From contig NZ_LKKO01000054.1 of NCBI RefSeq assembly GCF_001455965.1, positions 1 to 37,255 of the forward strand: a DNA stretch of 37,255 nt, written 5' to 3'. The position numbers were made by a program, and so were the translations under genes. The notes beneath the pieces were generated by a model. The model made no database searches. It saw only the letters and a list, made by a program, of their open reading frames with translations, and was not told where the DNA came from. The DNA comes from Methylobacterium sp. GXS13 (GTDB lineage Bacteria > Pseudomonadota > Alphaproteobacteria > Rhizobiales > Beijerinckiaceae). Below are positions 17,346 through 24,740 of this stretch, piece by piece; positions within the stretch are counted from its first letter, which is position 1, and every line of letters starts with the position of its first letter.

Positions 17346-17834
17346 ATGGGCGAGCGGGCGGAGAGCATCGGCCAAGCCAAAGGATCGGCTGCCGGACCGG
17401 CACCGGCCCTGCTGATGATCGGCGCCGGTGCGCTGATGGGCTTCACCATGCTGGCCGTCCTGGTCGGGCGCAGCGAGGGTATCGGCATGATCGCCCTGCC
17501 GCCGGCCAAGCCGGTCACGCGGCTCGAATTCCGCGCCGAGGATCAGGTCGACGGCTCGATCGCCCTGCGCAACGCCGCCGACCGGCAGATCGTCGCCTGG
17601 ATCCGCCCCGGCGAGGACGGCTTTCTGCGCGGGACATTGCGGGGCTTGGCCCAGGCCCGCCAGCGCGACGGCCTCGGCCAGGAACAGCCGTTCAGCCTGA
17701 CCCGCTACGACGACGGTCGCCTCTCCCTCGCCGACGATGCGACCGGCCGCCGGGTGCCCCTGGAGGCGTTCGGCCCGACCAATGCCGGGGCTTTCGCCCG
17801 GCTGCTCGCCGCCGCCAGCACGGAGACGCGCTGA
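17346..17834 (+). CDS. puhC: Photosynthetic complex assembly protein PuhC
   Basis: Assembly factor for the reaction centre and LH1 core. The frame stays open further upstream, but the ATG at 17346 lies just after the puhB stop with GGGAGAGG before it and gives 162 residues, the expected length. There is one N-terminal transmembrane helix (about 22-45, ALLMIGAGALMGFTMLAVLV) and a periplasmic domain. RLEFRAEDQVDGSIALRN and RGTLRGLAQAR are typical of the family. It overlaps the following bciE by one base (TGATG). Confidence 0.9.
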   Translation: MGERAESIGQAKGSAAGPAPALLMIGAGALMGFTMLAVLVGRSEGIGMIALPPAKPVTRLEFRAEDQVDGSIALRNAADRQIVAWIRPGEDGFLRGTLRGLAQARQRDGLGQEQPFSLTRYDDGRLSLADDATGRRVPLEAFGPTNAGAFARLLAAASTETR

Positions 17835-18130
17835 TGGGCCTGTTCGGAAGCCGCACCGTCACCGTGCCCTGCACGATCGAGATCGAGCAGACGCCCGAGA
17901 GCCTGCACGCGCACGTCACCCTCGATTCCGGCTTCGAGATCGAGCCCGGCGACGAGGTCCAGGTCCACGACGCCCCGACCTCCGTACCCTACGGCGAGCG
18001 GCTCACCGTGCACCGTACCGCCACCGTCACCCGGGCCGGCCCGCTCGAGCGGGCCTGGACCAAGCTCGTCGCCCATCTCGAGCTGACCGAGCTCTACGAA
18101 GTCAGTTTTTCCGAGAGGAGGAAGCTGTGA
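17834..18130 (+). CDS. bciE: Small AcsF auxiliary protein, BciE-like
   Basis: A 98-residue soluble, beta-rich protein with no transmembrane segment and no metal motif that I can see (one Cys near residue 13). It lies between puhC and acsF, overlapping acsF by 4 nt (GTGA). In Rhodobacter sphaeroides the small gene at this position encodes BciE, an auxiliary subunit needed by the alphaproteobacterial oxygen-dependent cyclase. The identification rests on position, size and the pairing with acsF, not on a recognised motif. GGCTTCGAGATCGAGCC-type segments give FEIEPGDEVQVHD, suggesting a beta-strand domain. Confidence 0.75.
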   Translation: MGLFGSRTVTVPCTIEIEQTPESLHAHVTLDSGFEIEPGDEVQVHDAPTSVPYGERLTVHRTATVTRAGPLERAWTKLVAHLELTELYEVSFSERRKL

Positions 18131-19215
18131 ACGCTCCCGTCCCGCCGCTCTCCGGCCAGCCGGTCCCGAAAACTCCGGTCAACGAATCGACCAAGGCCGC
18201 CCAGGAGACGACCTTCCTGAGCCCGCGCTTCTACACCACCGACTTCGACGAGCTCGACCGCACCGATGTCGAGCCGGTGCGCCGGGACTGGGACCTGCTC
18301 ATCGCCGAGCTGCGCGCCGACCCGAACAAGCGCCACTTCACCCGCAACGCCGATTTCGACTGCGACCTGTCGCAGATGGAGCCCGAGCTGCGGAAGGAGT
18401 TTTTAGATTTCCTGGTCTCGTCGATCACCGCCGAGTTCTCCGGCTGCGTGCTCTACGCCGAGATGAGAAAACGCGCCAAGAACAAGGATATCAAAGAATT
18501 ATTCGGCTTCATGAGCCGTGACGAGGCGCGCCACGCCGGGTTCATCAACGACACGCTCAAGGATTTCGGCATCGGCGTGGACCTGGGCTTCCTGACCAAG
18601 TCCAAGAAGTACACGTTCTTCCGGCCGAAATTCATCTTCTACGCGACGTATCTGTCGGAGAAGATCGGCTACGCCCGCTACATCACCATCTTCCGCGAGC
18701 TGGAGAAGCACCCGGAGCGGCGCATCCACCCGATCTTCAAGTGGTTCGAGCTGTGGTGCAATGACGAGTTCCGCCACGGCGAAGCCTTCGCGCTGCTCAT
18801 GCGGGCCAACCCGAAGCTGACCAGCGGCGTCAATCGCTACTGGATCCGGTTCTTCCTGCTGGCGGTGTTCGCCACGATGTATGTGCGCGACCATCACCGG
18901 CCGGCCTTCCACGCCGCGCTCGGGGTCGATCCCACCGACTACGATTACACGGTGTTCCGCATCACCTCCGAAATCTCGCGGCAGACCTTCCCGCTGGAAC
19001 TCGACCTCGACAATCCGAAGTTCCACGCCGGGCTGGAGACGCTGCTCGCCTGCTCCCGGGCGATCGCCGCGGCCCGGGCCCAGGGCGGCGTCCTGGGCAA
19101 GCTCAAGCACGGCATCCAGGTGCTGCGCGCGGCCGCCACCTTCGTCCGGCTCTACCTCCTGCCGGTGAAAGCGAACGCCCTGCCGGCCGATATCCGCCTC
19201 CAGCCGGTCTGGTAG
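18127..19215 (+). CDS. acsF: Aerobic Mg-protoporphyrin IX monomethyl ester cyclase AcsF
   Basis: Diiron oxygenase that forms the isocyclic ring E, giving 3,8-divinyl protochlorophyllide. A GTG at 18127 gives 362 residues with GAGAGGA upstream; the longer open frame before it lies inside bciE. The two ExxH diiron motifs are SRDEARHAG (Glu133, His136) and NDEFRHGE (Glu214, His217), with a further acidic ligand candidate in TAEFSG (Glu103). The segment TTDFDELDR is typical. Translation is coupled to bciE, and puhE begins one base after the stop. Oxygen dependence fits an aerobic phototroph; the anaerobic cyclase bchE is not in the window. Confidence 0.97.
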   Translation: MNAPVPPLSGQPVPKTPVNESTKAAQETTFLSPRFYTTDFDELDRTDVEPVRRDWDLLIAELRADPNKRHFTRNADFDCDLSQMEPELRKEFLDFLVSSITAEFSGCVLYAEMRKRAKNKDIKELFGFMSRDEARHAGFINDTLKDFGIGVDLGFLTKSKKYTFFRPKFIFYATYLSEKIGYARYITIFRELEKHPERRIHPIFKWFELWCNDEFRHGEAFALLMRANPKLTSGVNRYWIRFFLLAVFATMYVRDHHRPAFHAALGVDPTDYDYTVFRITSEISRQTFPLELDLDNPKFHAGLETLLACSRAIAAARAQGGVLGKLKHGIQVLRAAATFVRLYLLPVKANALPADIRLQPVW

Positions 19216-19216
19216 G

Positions 19217-20011
19217 ATGGCGACCTACGCCGCCCCTATCGTCTATGCCCTGGTACTCTGGTGGTTCTCCACCGGGCTGATCCTGCTGCTCGACCACGCC
19301 CCGCGGCGCACGCATCCGTGGAGCATGGCCGGCGCGACCCTGCTGCTGGCCGGCGCCTTGGTGGCGATCCGCACCAGCGCCCAGGACACCAGCGCCGCCG
19401 GGGCCTACACCGCCTTCACGGCGGCCCTGGTGGTCTGGGGCTGGCAGGAGATGAGCTACTATATGGGCTTCCTGTCGGGCCCGAAGCCGTCCGCCTGCGC
19501 GCCGGGCCTGCGCGGGCTGGACCGGTTCCTGGCGGCGCTCGCCACCAGCCTCTGGCACGAATTCGCCATCGTGATCGGCGGCCTGGCGATCCTGGCGCTG
19601 GTCTGGGGCGGGGCGAACACGATCGCCCTGTGGACCTACGGCGCCCTGGTGGTGATGAACCTGTCGGCCCGGCTCAACCTGTTCCTCGGGGTGCGCAACC
19701 TGCACGCCGAGTTCCTGCCCGAGCATCTGGGCTATCTGGCCTGCTATCTGTCGCGCAAGCCGATGAACCTGCTGTTCCCGGTTTCGGTGAGCCTCGGGAC
19801 CATCGCGGCGGGCCTGCTCGGGCGTGCGGCCCTCGGCCCGGACCTGCTGGCGCATGAGCTGATCGGCTTCACAATCCTGGCGACGCTGATGGCATTGGCG
19901 ACCCTGGAACATTGGTTCCTGATGCTGCCGCTGCCCTCGGCCGAGCTGTGGCGGTGGAGCCTGCCGACGCGCAATCCGGACGGCGCGGGGCGGCCGGGGG
20001 ACAACGGGTAG
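19217..20011 (+). CDS. puhE: Photosynthetic complex assembly protein PuhE
   Basis: Polytopic membrane protein of the PuhE (DUF3623) family, which modulates bacteriochlorophyll production and reaction-centre assembly in Rhodobacter. The 264 residues contain about seven hydrophobic helices. Family features include VLWWFSTGLILLLDHAPRRT at the N-terminus, SYYMGFLSGP, SLWHEFAIV and LNLFLGVRNLHAEFLPEHL. It starts one base after the acsF stop. The 110-base gap to hemA holds a long inverted repeat, suggesting that the upstream unit is interrupted or attenuated here. Confidence 0.93.
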   Translation: MATYAAPIVYALVLWWFSTGLILLLDHAPRRTHPWSMAGATLLLAGALVAIRTSAQDTSAAGAYTAFTAALVVWGWQEMSYYMGFLSGPKPSACAPGLRGLDRFLAALATSLWHEFAIVIGGLAILALVWGGANTIALWTYGALVVMNLSARLNLFLGVRNLHAEFLPEHLGYLACYLSRKPMNLLFPVSVSLGTIAAGLLGRAALGPDLLAHELIGFTILATLMALATLEHWFLMLPLPSAELWRWSLPTRNPDGAGRPGDNG

Positions 20012-20028
20012 GTCCGACCATCACAACG

Positions 20029-20074
20029 GGATTTCGCGTGCGCACCAATTTGGAATTGGTTTCGTGCGAAATCC
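20029..20074. promoter_or_regulatory. 46-bp inverted repeat upstream of hemA
   Basis: Imperfect dyad: GGATTTCGC at 20029-20037 pairs with GCGAAATCC at 20066-20074. The centre is the perfect palindrome ACCAATT-tgg-AATTGGT (20044-20060). It starts 18 bases after the puhE stop and ends 47 bases before the hemA ATG. There is no T run after it, so it fits an operator, an mRNA processing or attenuation hairpin, or a factor-dependent terminator. It does not match FNR (TTGAT-N4-ATCAA) or PpsR boxes. Confidence 0.6.
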
Positions 20075-20121
20075 GACCTCACAGGCGGGAGCAACCCGCG
20101 AACCAATCGGGGAGAGGCGAC

Positions 20122-21339
20122 ATGGACTACGAGACCTTCTTCGGAGCCGAGATCGCCGGTCTCCACCGCGAGGGACGCTATCGGGTCTTCACCGATCTGG
20201 AGCGCCATTCCGGCAACTTCCCGCACGCCACGCATCACCATCCGTCCGGCACGCGTCCGGTCACGGTCTGGTGCTCCAACGACTATCTCGGCATGGGCCA
20301 GCACCCCACGGTCACCGGGGCGATGCACGAGGCCATCGACCGCTGCGGCGCCGGGGCCGGCGGCACCCGCAACATCTCCGGCACCAATCACTACCACGTG
20401 CTGCTGGAGCAGGAGCTCGCCGACCTCCACCGCAAGGAAGCGGCGCTGCTGTTCACCTCCGGCTACGTGTCGAACTGGGCGGCGCTCGGCACCCTGGCCT
20501 CGCGCCTGCCGAACTGCGCGGTCTTCTCCGATTCCGAGAACCACGCCTCGATGATCGAGGGCATCCGGTTCTCCCGCGCCGAGCGCCACATCTTCCGCCA
20601 CAACGATCCGGAGGATCTGAACCGGAAGCTCGCCCTGGTGGATCCGGCCCGGCCGAAGCTGGTCGCCTTCGAGTCGGTCTATTCCATGGACGGCGACATC
20701 GCCCCGATCGGCGAGATCTGCGACGTGGCCGAGGCCCACGGGGCGCTCACCTATCTCGACGAGGTCCACGCGGTCGGCCTCTACGGCCCCCGCGGCGGCG
20801 GCATCTCGGAGCGCGACGGCGTCGCCCACCGCCTCGACGTGATCGAGGGGACGCTGGGCAAGGCGTTCGGCGTGCACGGCGGCTACATCACAGCCTCGGA
20901 AAAGCTCTGCGACTTCGTGCGCAGCTTCGCCTCCGGCTTCATCTTCACCACCTCGCTGCCCCCCGCGGTCGCGGCCGGCGCGGCGGCCTCGATCCGCCAT
21001 CTCAAGGCCAGCGCCACCGAGCGGGCGCGCCATCAGGAGCGCTGCGCCAAGGTCCGGACCGCCCTGGAGGCCGCCGACATCCCGGTCCTGCCCAACGACA
21101 GCCACATCGTGCCGGTGATGGTCTGCGACCCGGTGCTGTGCAAGGCGATCTCCGACACCCTGCTCGACGAGTTCGGCATCTACGTGCAGCCGATCAACTA
21201 TCCGACGGTCGCCCGCGGCACCGAGCGCCTGCGGATCACCCCCTCGCCGCTGCACACGGACAAGGACATCGCGCATCTGGTCGGAGCGCTCTCCACGATC
21301 TGGGCGCGGATCGGATTGCGGCAGAAGGCGGCGGAGTAG
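20122..21339 (+). CDS. hemA: 5-aminolevulinate synthase HemA
   Basis: Pyridoxal-phosphate enzyme that condenses glycine and succinyl-CoA to 5-aminolevulinate, the first tetrapyrrole precursor (C4 pathway of alphaproteobacteria). The ATG at 20122 has GGGGAGAGG upstream and gives 405 residues, the normal length. Seen are WCSNDYLGMGQHP, the glycine-rich GAGAGGTRNISGTNHYH, YLDEVHAVGLYG with the PLP-contacting Asp, and EGTLGKAFGVHGG with the PLP lysine (Lys247). A PGC-linked hemA may be a dedicated second copy for pigment synthesis, but one window cannot show that. Its TAG stop is in frame with the downstream bchI frame. Confidence 0.97.
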   Translation: MDYETFFGAEIAGLHREGRYRVFTDLERHSGNFPHATHHHPSGTRPVTVWCSNDYLGMGQHPTVTGAMHEAIDRCGAGAGGTRNISGTNHYHVLLEQELADLHRKEAALLFTSGYVSNWAALGTLASRLPNCAVFSDSENHASMIEGIRFSRAERHIFRHNDPEDLNRKLALVDPARPKLVAFESVYSMDGDIAPIGEICDVAEAHGALTYLDEVHAVGLYGPRGGGISERDGVAHRLDVIEGTLGKAFGVHGGYITASEKLCDFVRSFASGFIFTTSLPPAVAAGAAASIRHLKASATERARHQERCAKVRTALEAADIPVLPNDSHIVPVMVCDPVLCKAISDTLLDEFGIYVQPINYPTVARGTERLRITPSPLHTDKDIAHLVGALSTIWARIGLRQKAAE

Positions 21340-21346
21340 GGCGCTC

Positions 21347-21456
21347 TTCCCTCCCCCCTTGTGGGGAAGGGTAGGGGTGGGGGTGGTGCAAACGGCACCG
21401 CTCTGGTCCATCCTGCACCACCCCCACCTCCGGCTCCTCCCCGCAAGGGGGAGGAG
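21347..21456 (+). repeat. GC-rich palindromic repeat, copy B, at the 5' end of bchI
   Basis: Same element as copy A. A 15-bp perfect central stem (21376-21390 with 21414-21428, GGTGGGGGTGGTGCA) encloses a 23-base loop. The right-hand hairpin (21434-21456, arms CTCCTCCCC/GGGGAGGAG around gcaag) is identical in sequence to that of copy A in plus-strand reading. The left hairpin is less perfect (CCCTCCCC/GGGGAAGGG). It fills most of the hemA-bchI gap, ends 21 bases before the proposed bchI GTG, and is open in the bchI frame. Confidence 0.9.
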
Positions 21457-21477
21457 AGGTGCGAGAGCCAGAGCCAC

Positions 21478-22494
21478 GTGCCAACCTTCCCCTTCTCGGC
21501 CATCGTCGCGCAGGACGAGATGCGCCAGGCGCTGCTGATCGCCGCCGTGGACCCGTCCATCGGCGGCGTGCTGGTGTTCGGCGACCGGGGCACCGGGAAA
21601 TCCACGGCGATCCGGGCGCTCGCCGCCTTGCTGCCGCCGATGCGGGCGGTGGTCGGCTGCCCGTACAATTGCGATCCCGACAGCCCGGCCGAGAGCTGCC
21701 CGCACTGCGCGAGCCTGCCGGGTGCACGGAGGAAGTCCGAAAAAAAACCGGTGCCGGTGGTGGATCTGCCGCTGGGCGCCACCGAGGACCGGGTGGTCGG
21801 CACCCTCGATCTGGAGCGGGCGCTCGGCGCCGGCGTGAAGGCGTTCGAACCGGGGCTGCTCGCCCGGGCCAATCGCGGGTTTCTATATATCGACGAGGTG
21901 AACCTGCTGGAGGACCACTTGGTGGACCTCCTGCTCGATGTCGCCGCCTCCGGGGTGAACACCGTTGAGCGTGAGGGGCTCAGCTTGCGGCACCCCGCAA
22001 AATTCGTCCTGGTGGGCTCCGGCAACCCGGAAGAGGGCGAGTTGCGCCCGCAGCTCCTCGACCGGTTCGGGCTGGCCTGCGAGGTCGCCACCCCGCAGGA
22101 CATCGCCACCCGCATCGCGGTGGTGCGCGCCCGGGACGCCTACGAGCGCGATCCCGAAGGGTTCTGCGCCGCCCGCGCTGGCGACGAGACAACGATCCGA
22201 AAAAGGATCCTGCTGGCCCGGGAGCGCCTGCCGCATCTGAACGTGCCGGACTCGGCCCTGGAGCGCGCGGCGCAGCTCTGCCTGGCGCTGGGCACCGACG
22301 GCCTGCGCGGCGAGCTGACCCTGATGCGCACCGCCCGGGCGCTGGCAGCCCTCGACGGCGCCGAGGCCGTCACCGACGACCATATCCGCCGGGTCGCCCC
22401 GGCTGCCCTGCGCCACCGCCTGCGCCGCAACCCCCTCGATGAATCCGGCTCGACCGCCCGGGTCGAGCGGGCGCTGGCGGACGTGTTTTCGTGA
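21478..22494 (+). CDS. bchI: Magnesium chelatase ATPase subunit BchI
   Basis: AAA+ ATPase that with BchD drives Mg2+ insertion by BchH. From the GTG at 21478 the product is 338 residues and begins VPTFPFSAIVAQDEM, matching where family members begin. The Walker A motif is GDRGTGKS (about 35-42), Walker B is FLYIDEVNLL, and LVGSGNPEEGELRPQLLDRFG is the sensor/arginine-finger region. Four Cys (61, 65, 74, 77) form the CPYNC...CPHC loop seen in BchI. The open frame continues upstream through repeat B to the hemA stop; an alternative GTG at 21361 would add 39 repeat-encoded residues. The GTG at 21478 has only the repeat's GGAGGAG about 20 bases upstream, so the true start is unsettled. It overlaps bchD by 4 nt. 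Confidence 0.94.
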   Translation: MPTFPFSAIVAQDEMRQALLIAAVDPSIGGVLVFGDRGTGKSTAIRALAALLPPMRAVVGCPYNCDPDSPAESCPHCASLPGARRKSEKKPVPVVDLPLGATEDRVVGTLDLERALGAGVKAFEPGLLARANRGFLYIDEVNLLEDHLVDLLLDVAASGVNTVEREGLSLRHPAKFVLVGSGNPEEGELRPQLLDRFGLACEVATPQDIATRIAVVRARDAYERDPEGFCAARAGDETTIRKRILLARERLPHLNVPDSALERAAQLCLALGTDGLRGELTLMRTARALAALDGAEAVTDDHIRRVAPAALRHRLRRNPLDESGSTARVERALADVFS

Positions 22495-24353
22495 CGGGGC
22501 CGGAGCCGGTTTTCCCTCCCCCCTCTGCCGGGGAGGGGAACCTGCGAAGCAGGGGGGGAGAGGCGAGCGCCATGTCCGGACGAGGCGCATCGGGTGCGAA
22601 ACCCGCTGCCGTGGCGCTGCCCCTCTCCCGACCCTCGCTGACGCGAGGGCCATCCTCCCCCGCAGAGGGGGGAGGGAAGGCGGACGTGCCGCAAAGAATC
22701 TGGCCCGACGCCCTGCTCGCCGCCCACCTCCTCGCGACCGACCCGCATGGCTTCGGCGGCGCGGTGGTGCGGGCGGGGCCCGGACCGGTGCGGGAGCGCT
22801 GGCTCGACGGCCTGCGGGCGGCGCTTGCGCCGGGGACGCCCTGGCGGCGGCTGCCGCCCGGCATCGGCGACGACAGCCTGCTCGGCGGTCTCGACCTCGC
22901 CGCCACTCTGGCGGCGGGCCGGTCGGTGGCACGGGCGGGATTGCTCGCCGAGACCGATGGCGGGCTGATCGTCGTGCCCATGGCCGAGCGTCTGCCCCCC
23001 GGCATCGCAGCCCGCCTGGCGGGTGCCCTCGACACCGGCACGGCATCGGAGCGCCGGGCGCGCTTCGGGCTCGTGCTCCTCGACGAGGGCGAGGGGGACG
23101 AGACCGTCGCCGAGGCCCTGGCCGATCGCGTGGCGTTCCGGATCGACCTGAGCGGCGTCGGGATCGCGCATTGCGACGCACCTGCCGTCGCCGCCGTGAA
23201 CACGGAGGTCGGCACCCCGGAGGCCGATCCGCTCGGCACGCTGTGCCGGCTGGCGGAGGCGCTCGGCATCGCCTCCCTGCGCGGGCCGATCCTGGCGGCC
23301 CGGGTGGCGCGGGCGCTCGCAGCGGACGGGCCGATCGGCACGGACGCGATCACGGCGGCGGCCCGCCTGGTCCTGGCCTCGCGCGCGACGCGGCTGCCTG
23401 CACCGGAGGAGGCGCCCCCGGAGGAAACCGAGGCGCCGCCCCCGCCGTCCGAGGAAGACGGCCCGACGGATCAGGCGACGGATCCGGCCCCGGCCGATGC
23501 GGCCGAGGATCGCGTTCTGGCGGCGGTGCGCGCGGCGATCCCGGCGAACCTTCTGGATCAGCTGCTGGCGGGGGGCGTGCGCCTCTCGACCGCGAAGGCC
23601 GGGCGGGTCGGCCAGCCGGCGGCGGCGCGCACCGGGCGTCCGATCGGCAGCCGGCGGGGCGACCCGCGGCGGGGGCGCCTCGACCCCCTCGCGACCCTGC
23701 GGGCGGCGGCCCCGTGGCAGGCCCTCCGGCGTGCAGAGGGCGAAACCCGCCCGATCGTGGTCCGGCGGGACGATCTGCGGATTCGGATCCTGCGGCAGCG
23801 GACCGAGACCACCACGGTGTTCTGCGTCGATGCCTCCGGCTCGGCCGCCCTGGAACGTCTGGCCGAGGCCAAGGGCGCGGTCGAGCTGCTGCTGGCGGAA
23901 GCCTATGTTCGGCGCGATCGGGTGGCTTTGGTGGCGTTCCGCGGCGCAGGTGCGGAGCTGGTCCTGCCGCCGACCCGCTCGCTCATCCGGGCCAAGCGCG
24001 GCCTGTCGGGCCTGCCGGGCGGGGGCGGTACGCCACTGGCGGCGGGGATCGACGCGGCGCTGACTGTCGCGCTCGGCGTACGCCGGGGCGGGAGCCGGCC
24101 CGTGATCGTGCTGCTGACGGATGGACGCGCCAATGTCGCGCGGTCCGGAGAGGGCGGCCGCGCCCGGGCCGGGCAGGAGGCTCTGCAGGCGGCTCGCGCA
24201 CTCCGCACGGCCGGCGTGCCGGCTTTGGTGATCGATACCGGCGCACGCGGCGAAGGCGCACGCTCGGTCGCAGACGCAATGGCCGCCCGCTACCTGGTGC
24301 TGCCGCGGGCCGATGCAGGTCTGCTCAGCGCGGCGGTGCGGGCCGCGCTCTGA
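22491..24353 (+). CDS. bchD: Magnesium chelatase subunit D BchD, with repeat insert at N-terminus
   Basis: Non-catalytic AAA+ partner of BchI that forms the platform for Mg chelatase. The GTG at 22491 overlaps the bchI stop (GTGA) and gives 620 residues. An AAA-like domain without an intact Walker A (about 65-300) is followed by a Pro/Glu-rich acidic linker (about 304-338) and a C-terminal von Willebrand A domain with the MIDAS motif DASGS (near 446) and LLTDGRAN. Codons about 8-62 are repeat C, read in frame; family-like sequence resumes at ADVPQRIWPDALLAAHLLATD. The only internal start candidate before that point is an ATG within the repeat (22572), so some of the repeat is probably translated. 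Confidence 0.94.
   Translation: MTGPEPVFPPPSAGEGNLRSRGGEASAMSGRGASGAKPAAVALPLSRPSLTRGPSSPAEGGGKADVPQRIWPDALLAAHLLATDPHGFGGAVVRAGPGPVRERWLDGLRAALAPGTPWRRLPPGIGDDSLLGGLDLAATLAAGRSVARAGLLAETDGGLIVVPMAERLPPGIAARLAGALDTGTASERRARFGLVLLDEGEGDETVAEALADRVAFRIDLSGVGIAHCDAPAVAAVNTEVGTPEADPLGTLCRLAEALGIASLRGPILAARVARALAADGPIGTDAITAAARLVLASRATRLPAPEEAPPEETEAPPPPSEEDGPTDQATDPAPADAAEDRVLAAVRAAIPANLLDQLLAGGVRLSTAKAGRVGQPAAARTGRPIGSRRGDPRRGRLDPLATLRAAAPWQALRRAEGETRPIVVRRDDLRIRILRQRTETTTVFCVDASGSAALERLAEAKGAVELLLAEAYVRRDRVALVAFRGAGAELVLPPTRSLIRAKRGLSGLPGGGGTPLAAGIDAALTVALGVRRGGSRPVIVLLTDGRANVARSGEGGRARAGQEALQAARALRTAGVPALVIDTGARGEGARSVADAMAARYLVLPRADAGLLSAAVRAAL
22512..22678 (+). repeat. Palindromic repeat C with 17-bp terminal inverted repeats inside bchD
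   Basis: A 167-bp element with perfect terminal inverted repeats: TTCCCTCCCCCCTCTGC at 22512-22528 and its complement at 22662-22678. A further imperfect inner match (AGGGGGGGAGAGG near 22550 against CCTCTCCCGACCCT near 22622) makes a long dyad. Sequence and length differ from copies A and B, so it is a second repeat family, though equally GC-rich and equally near the gene start. No clear target-site duplication was found. It has no stop in the bchD frame. Confidence 0.85.
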
Positions 24354-24386
24354 GCGGGGCTACGGCCTGACCGGGTGGGTCGAGGA

Positions 24387-24533
24387 TTAAAGGGGATGGC
24401 CGGCGCCGAGATCGGCGACGCGCTGGTTGTGGGACATCCAGGCGTTCAGCATCTCGCGGAACAGGCCGCGGAAGCTCCAGCGGCCGGAAGTCGCGCTGTC
24501 GAAGTGATGGGTCGAGGAGGTGAAGACGATCAT
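24387..24533 (-). CDS. Possible small protein of unknown function
   Basis: A 48-residue frame on the minus strand between bchD and bchO (both plus), beginning MIVFTSSTHHFDSATSGRW and ending in FREMLNAWMSHNQRVADLGAGHPL. Third codon positions are almost all G or C, which here favours real coding, and the composition is not the Arg/Pro-rich type of shadow frames. The start is uncertain: the frame stays open to an ATG at 24632 (81 residues), but that part has poorer codon use. No strong Shine-Dalgarno is visible. I do not recognise the family. The helical C-terminus loosely recalls short DUF1127-type proteins without clearly matching them. The rest of the 24354-24740 gap shows nothing recognisable, though 24630-24720 is relatively AT-rich and could hold a bchO promoter. 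Confidence 0.45.
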   Translation of the reverse strand: MIVFTSSTHHFDSATSGRWSFRGLFREMLNAWMSHNQRVADLGAGHPL

Positions 24534-24740
24534 GGCCGGTTCCGTTGGTGGGAGGTGCGCGGTGTCTGGGAGCGCCACCGTGATGCGCCCCTTGCTGCGT
24601 TGCAGCAATCTGGTTTCCGGCAGCAGTGGCATGCGATTTCCGCATGCAATTGCAATGTCTTACGAAATACTTCCAACCCGGCACGATAGCGCAGAGATCC
24701 ATGTCGCGCGCCAGTTTGGTGCACCGCAGGATACAAGCCG

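Noticed and set aside
20044..20060. FNR or PpsR box before hemA
   Set aside because: The palindrome is ACCAATT-tgg-AATTGGT, which matches neither TTGAT-N4-ATCAA nor TGT-N12-ACA.
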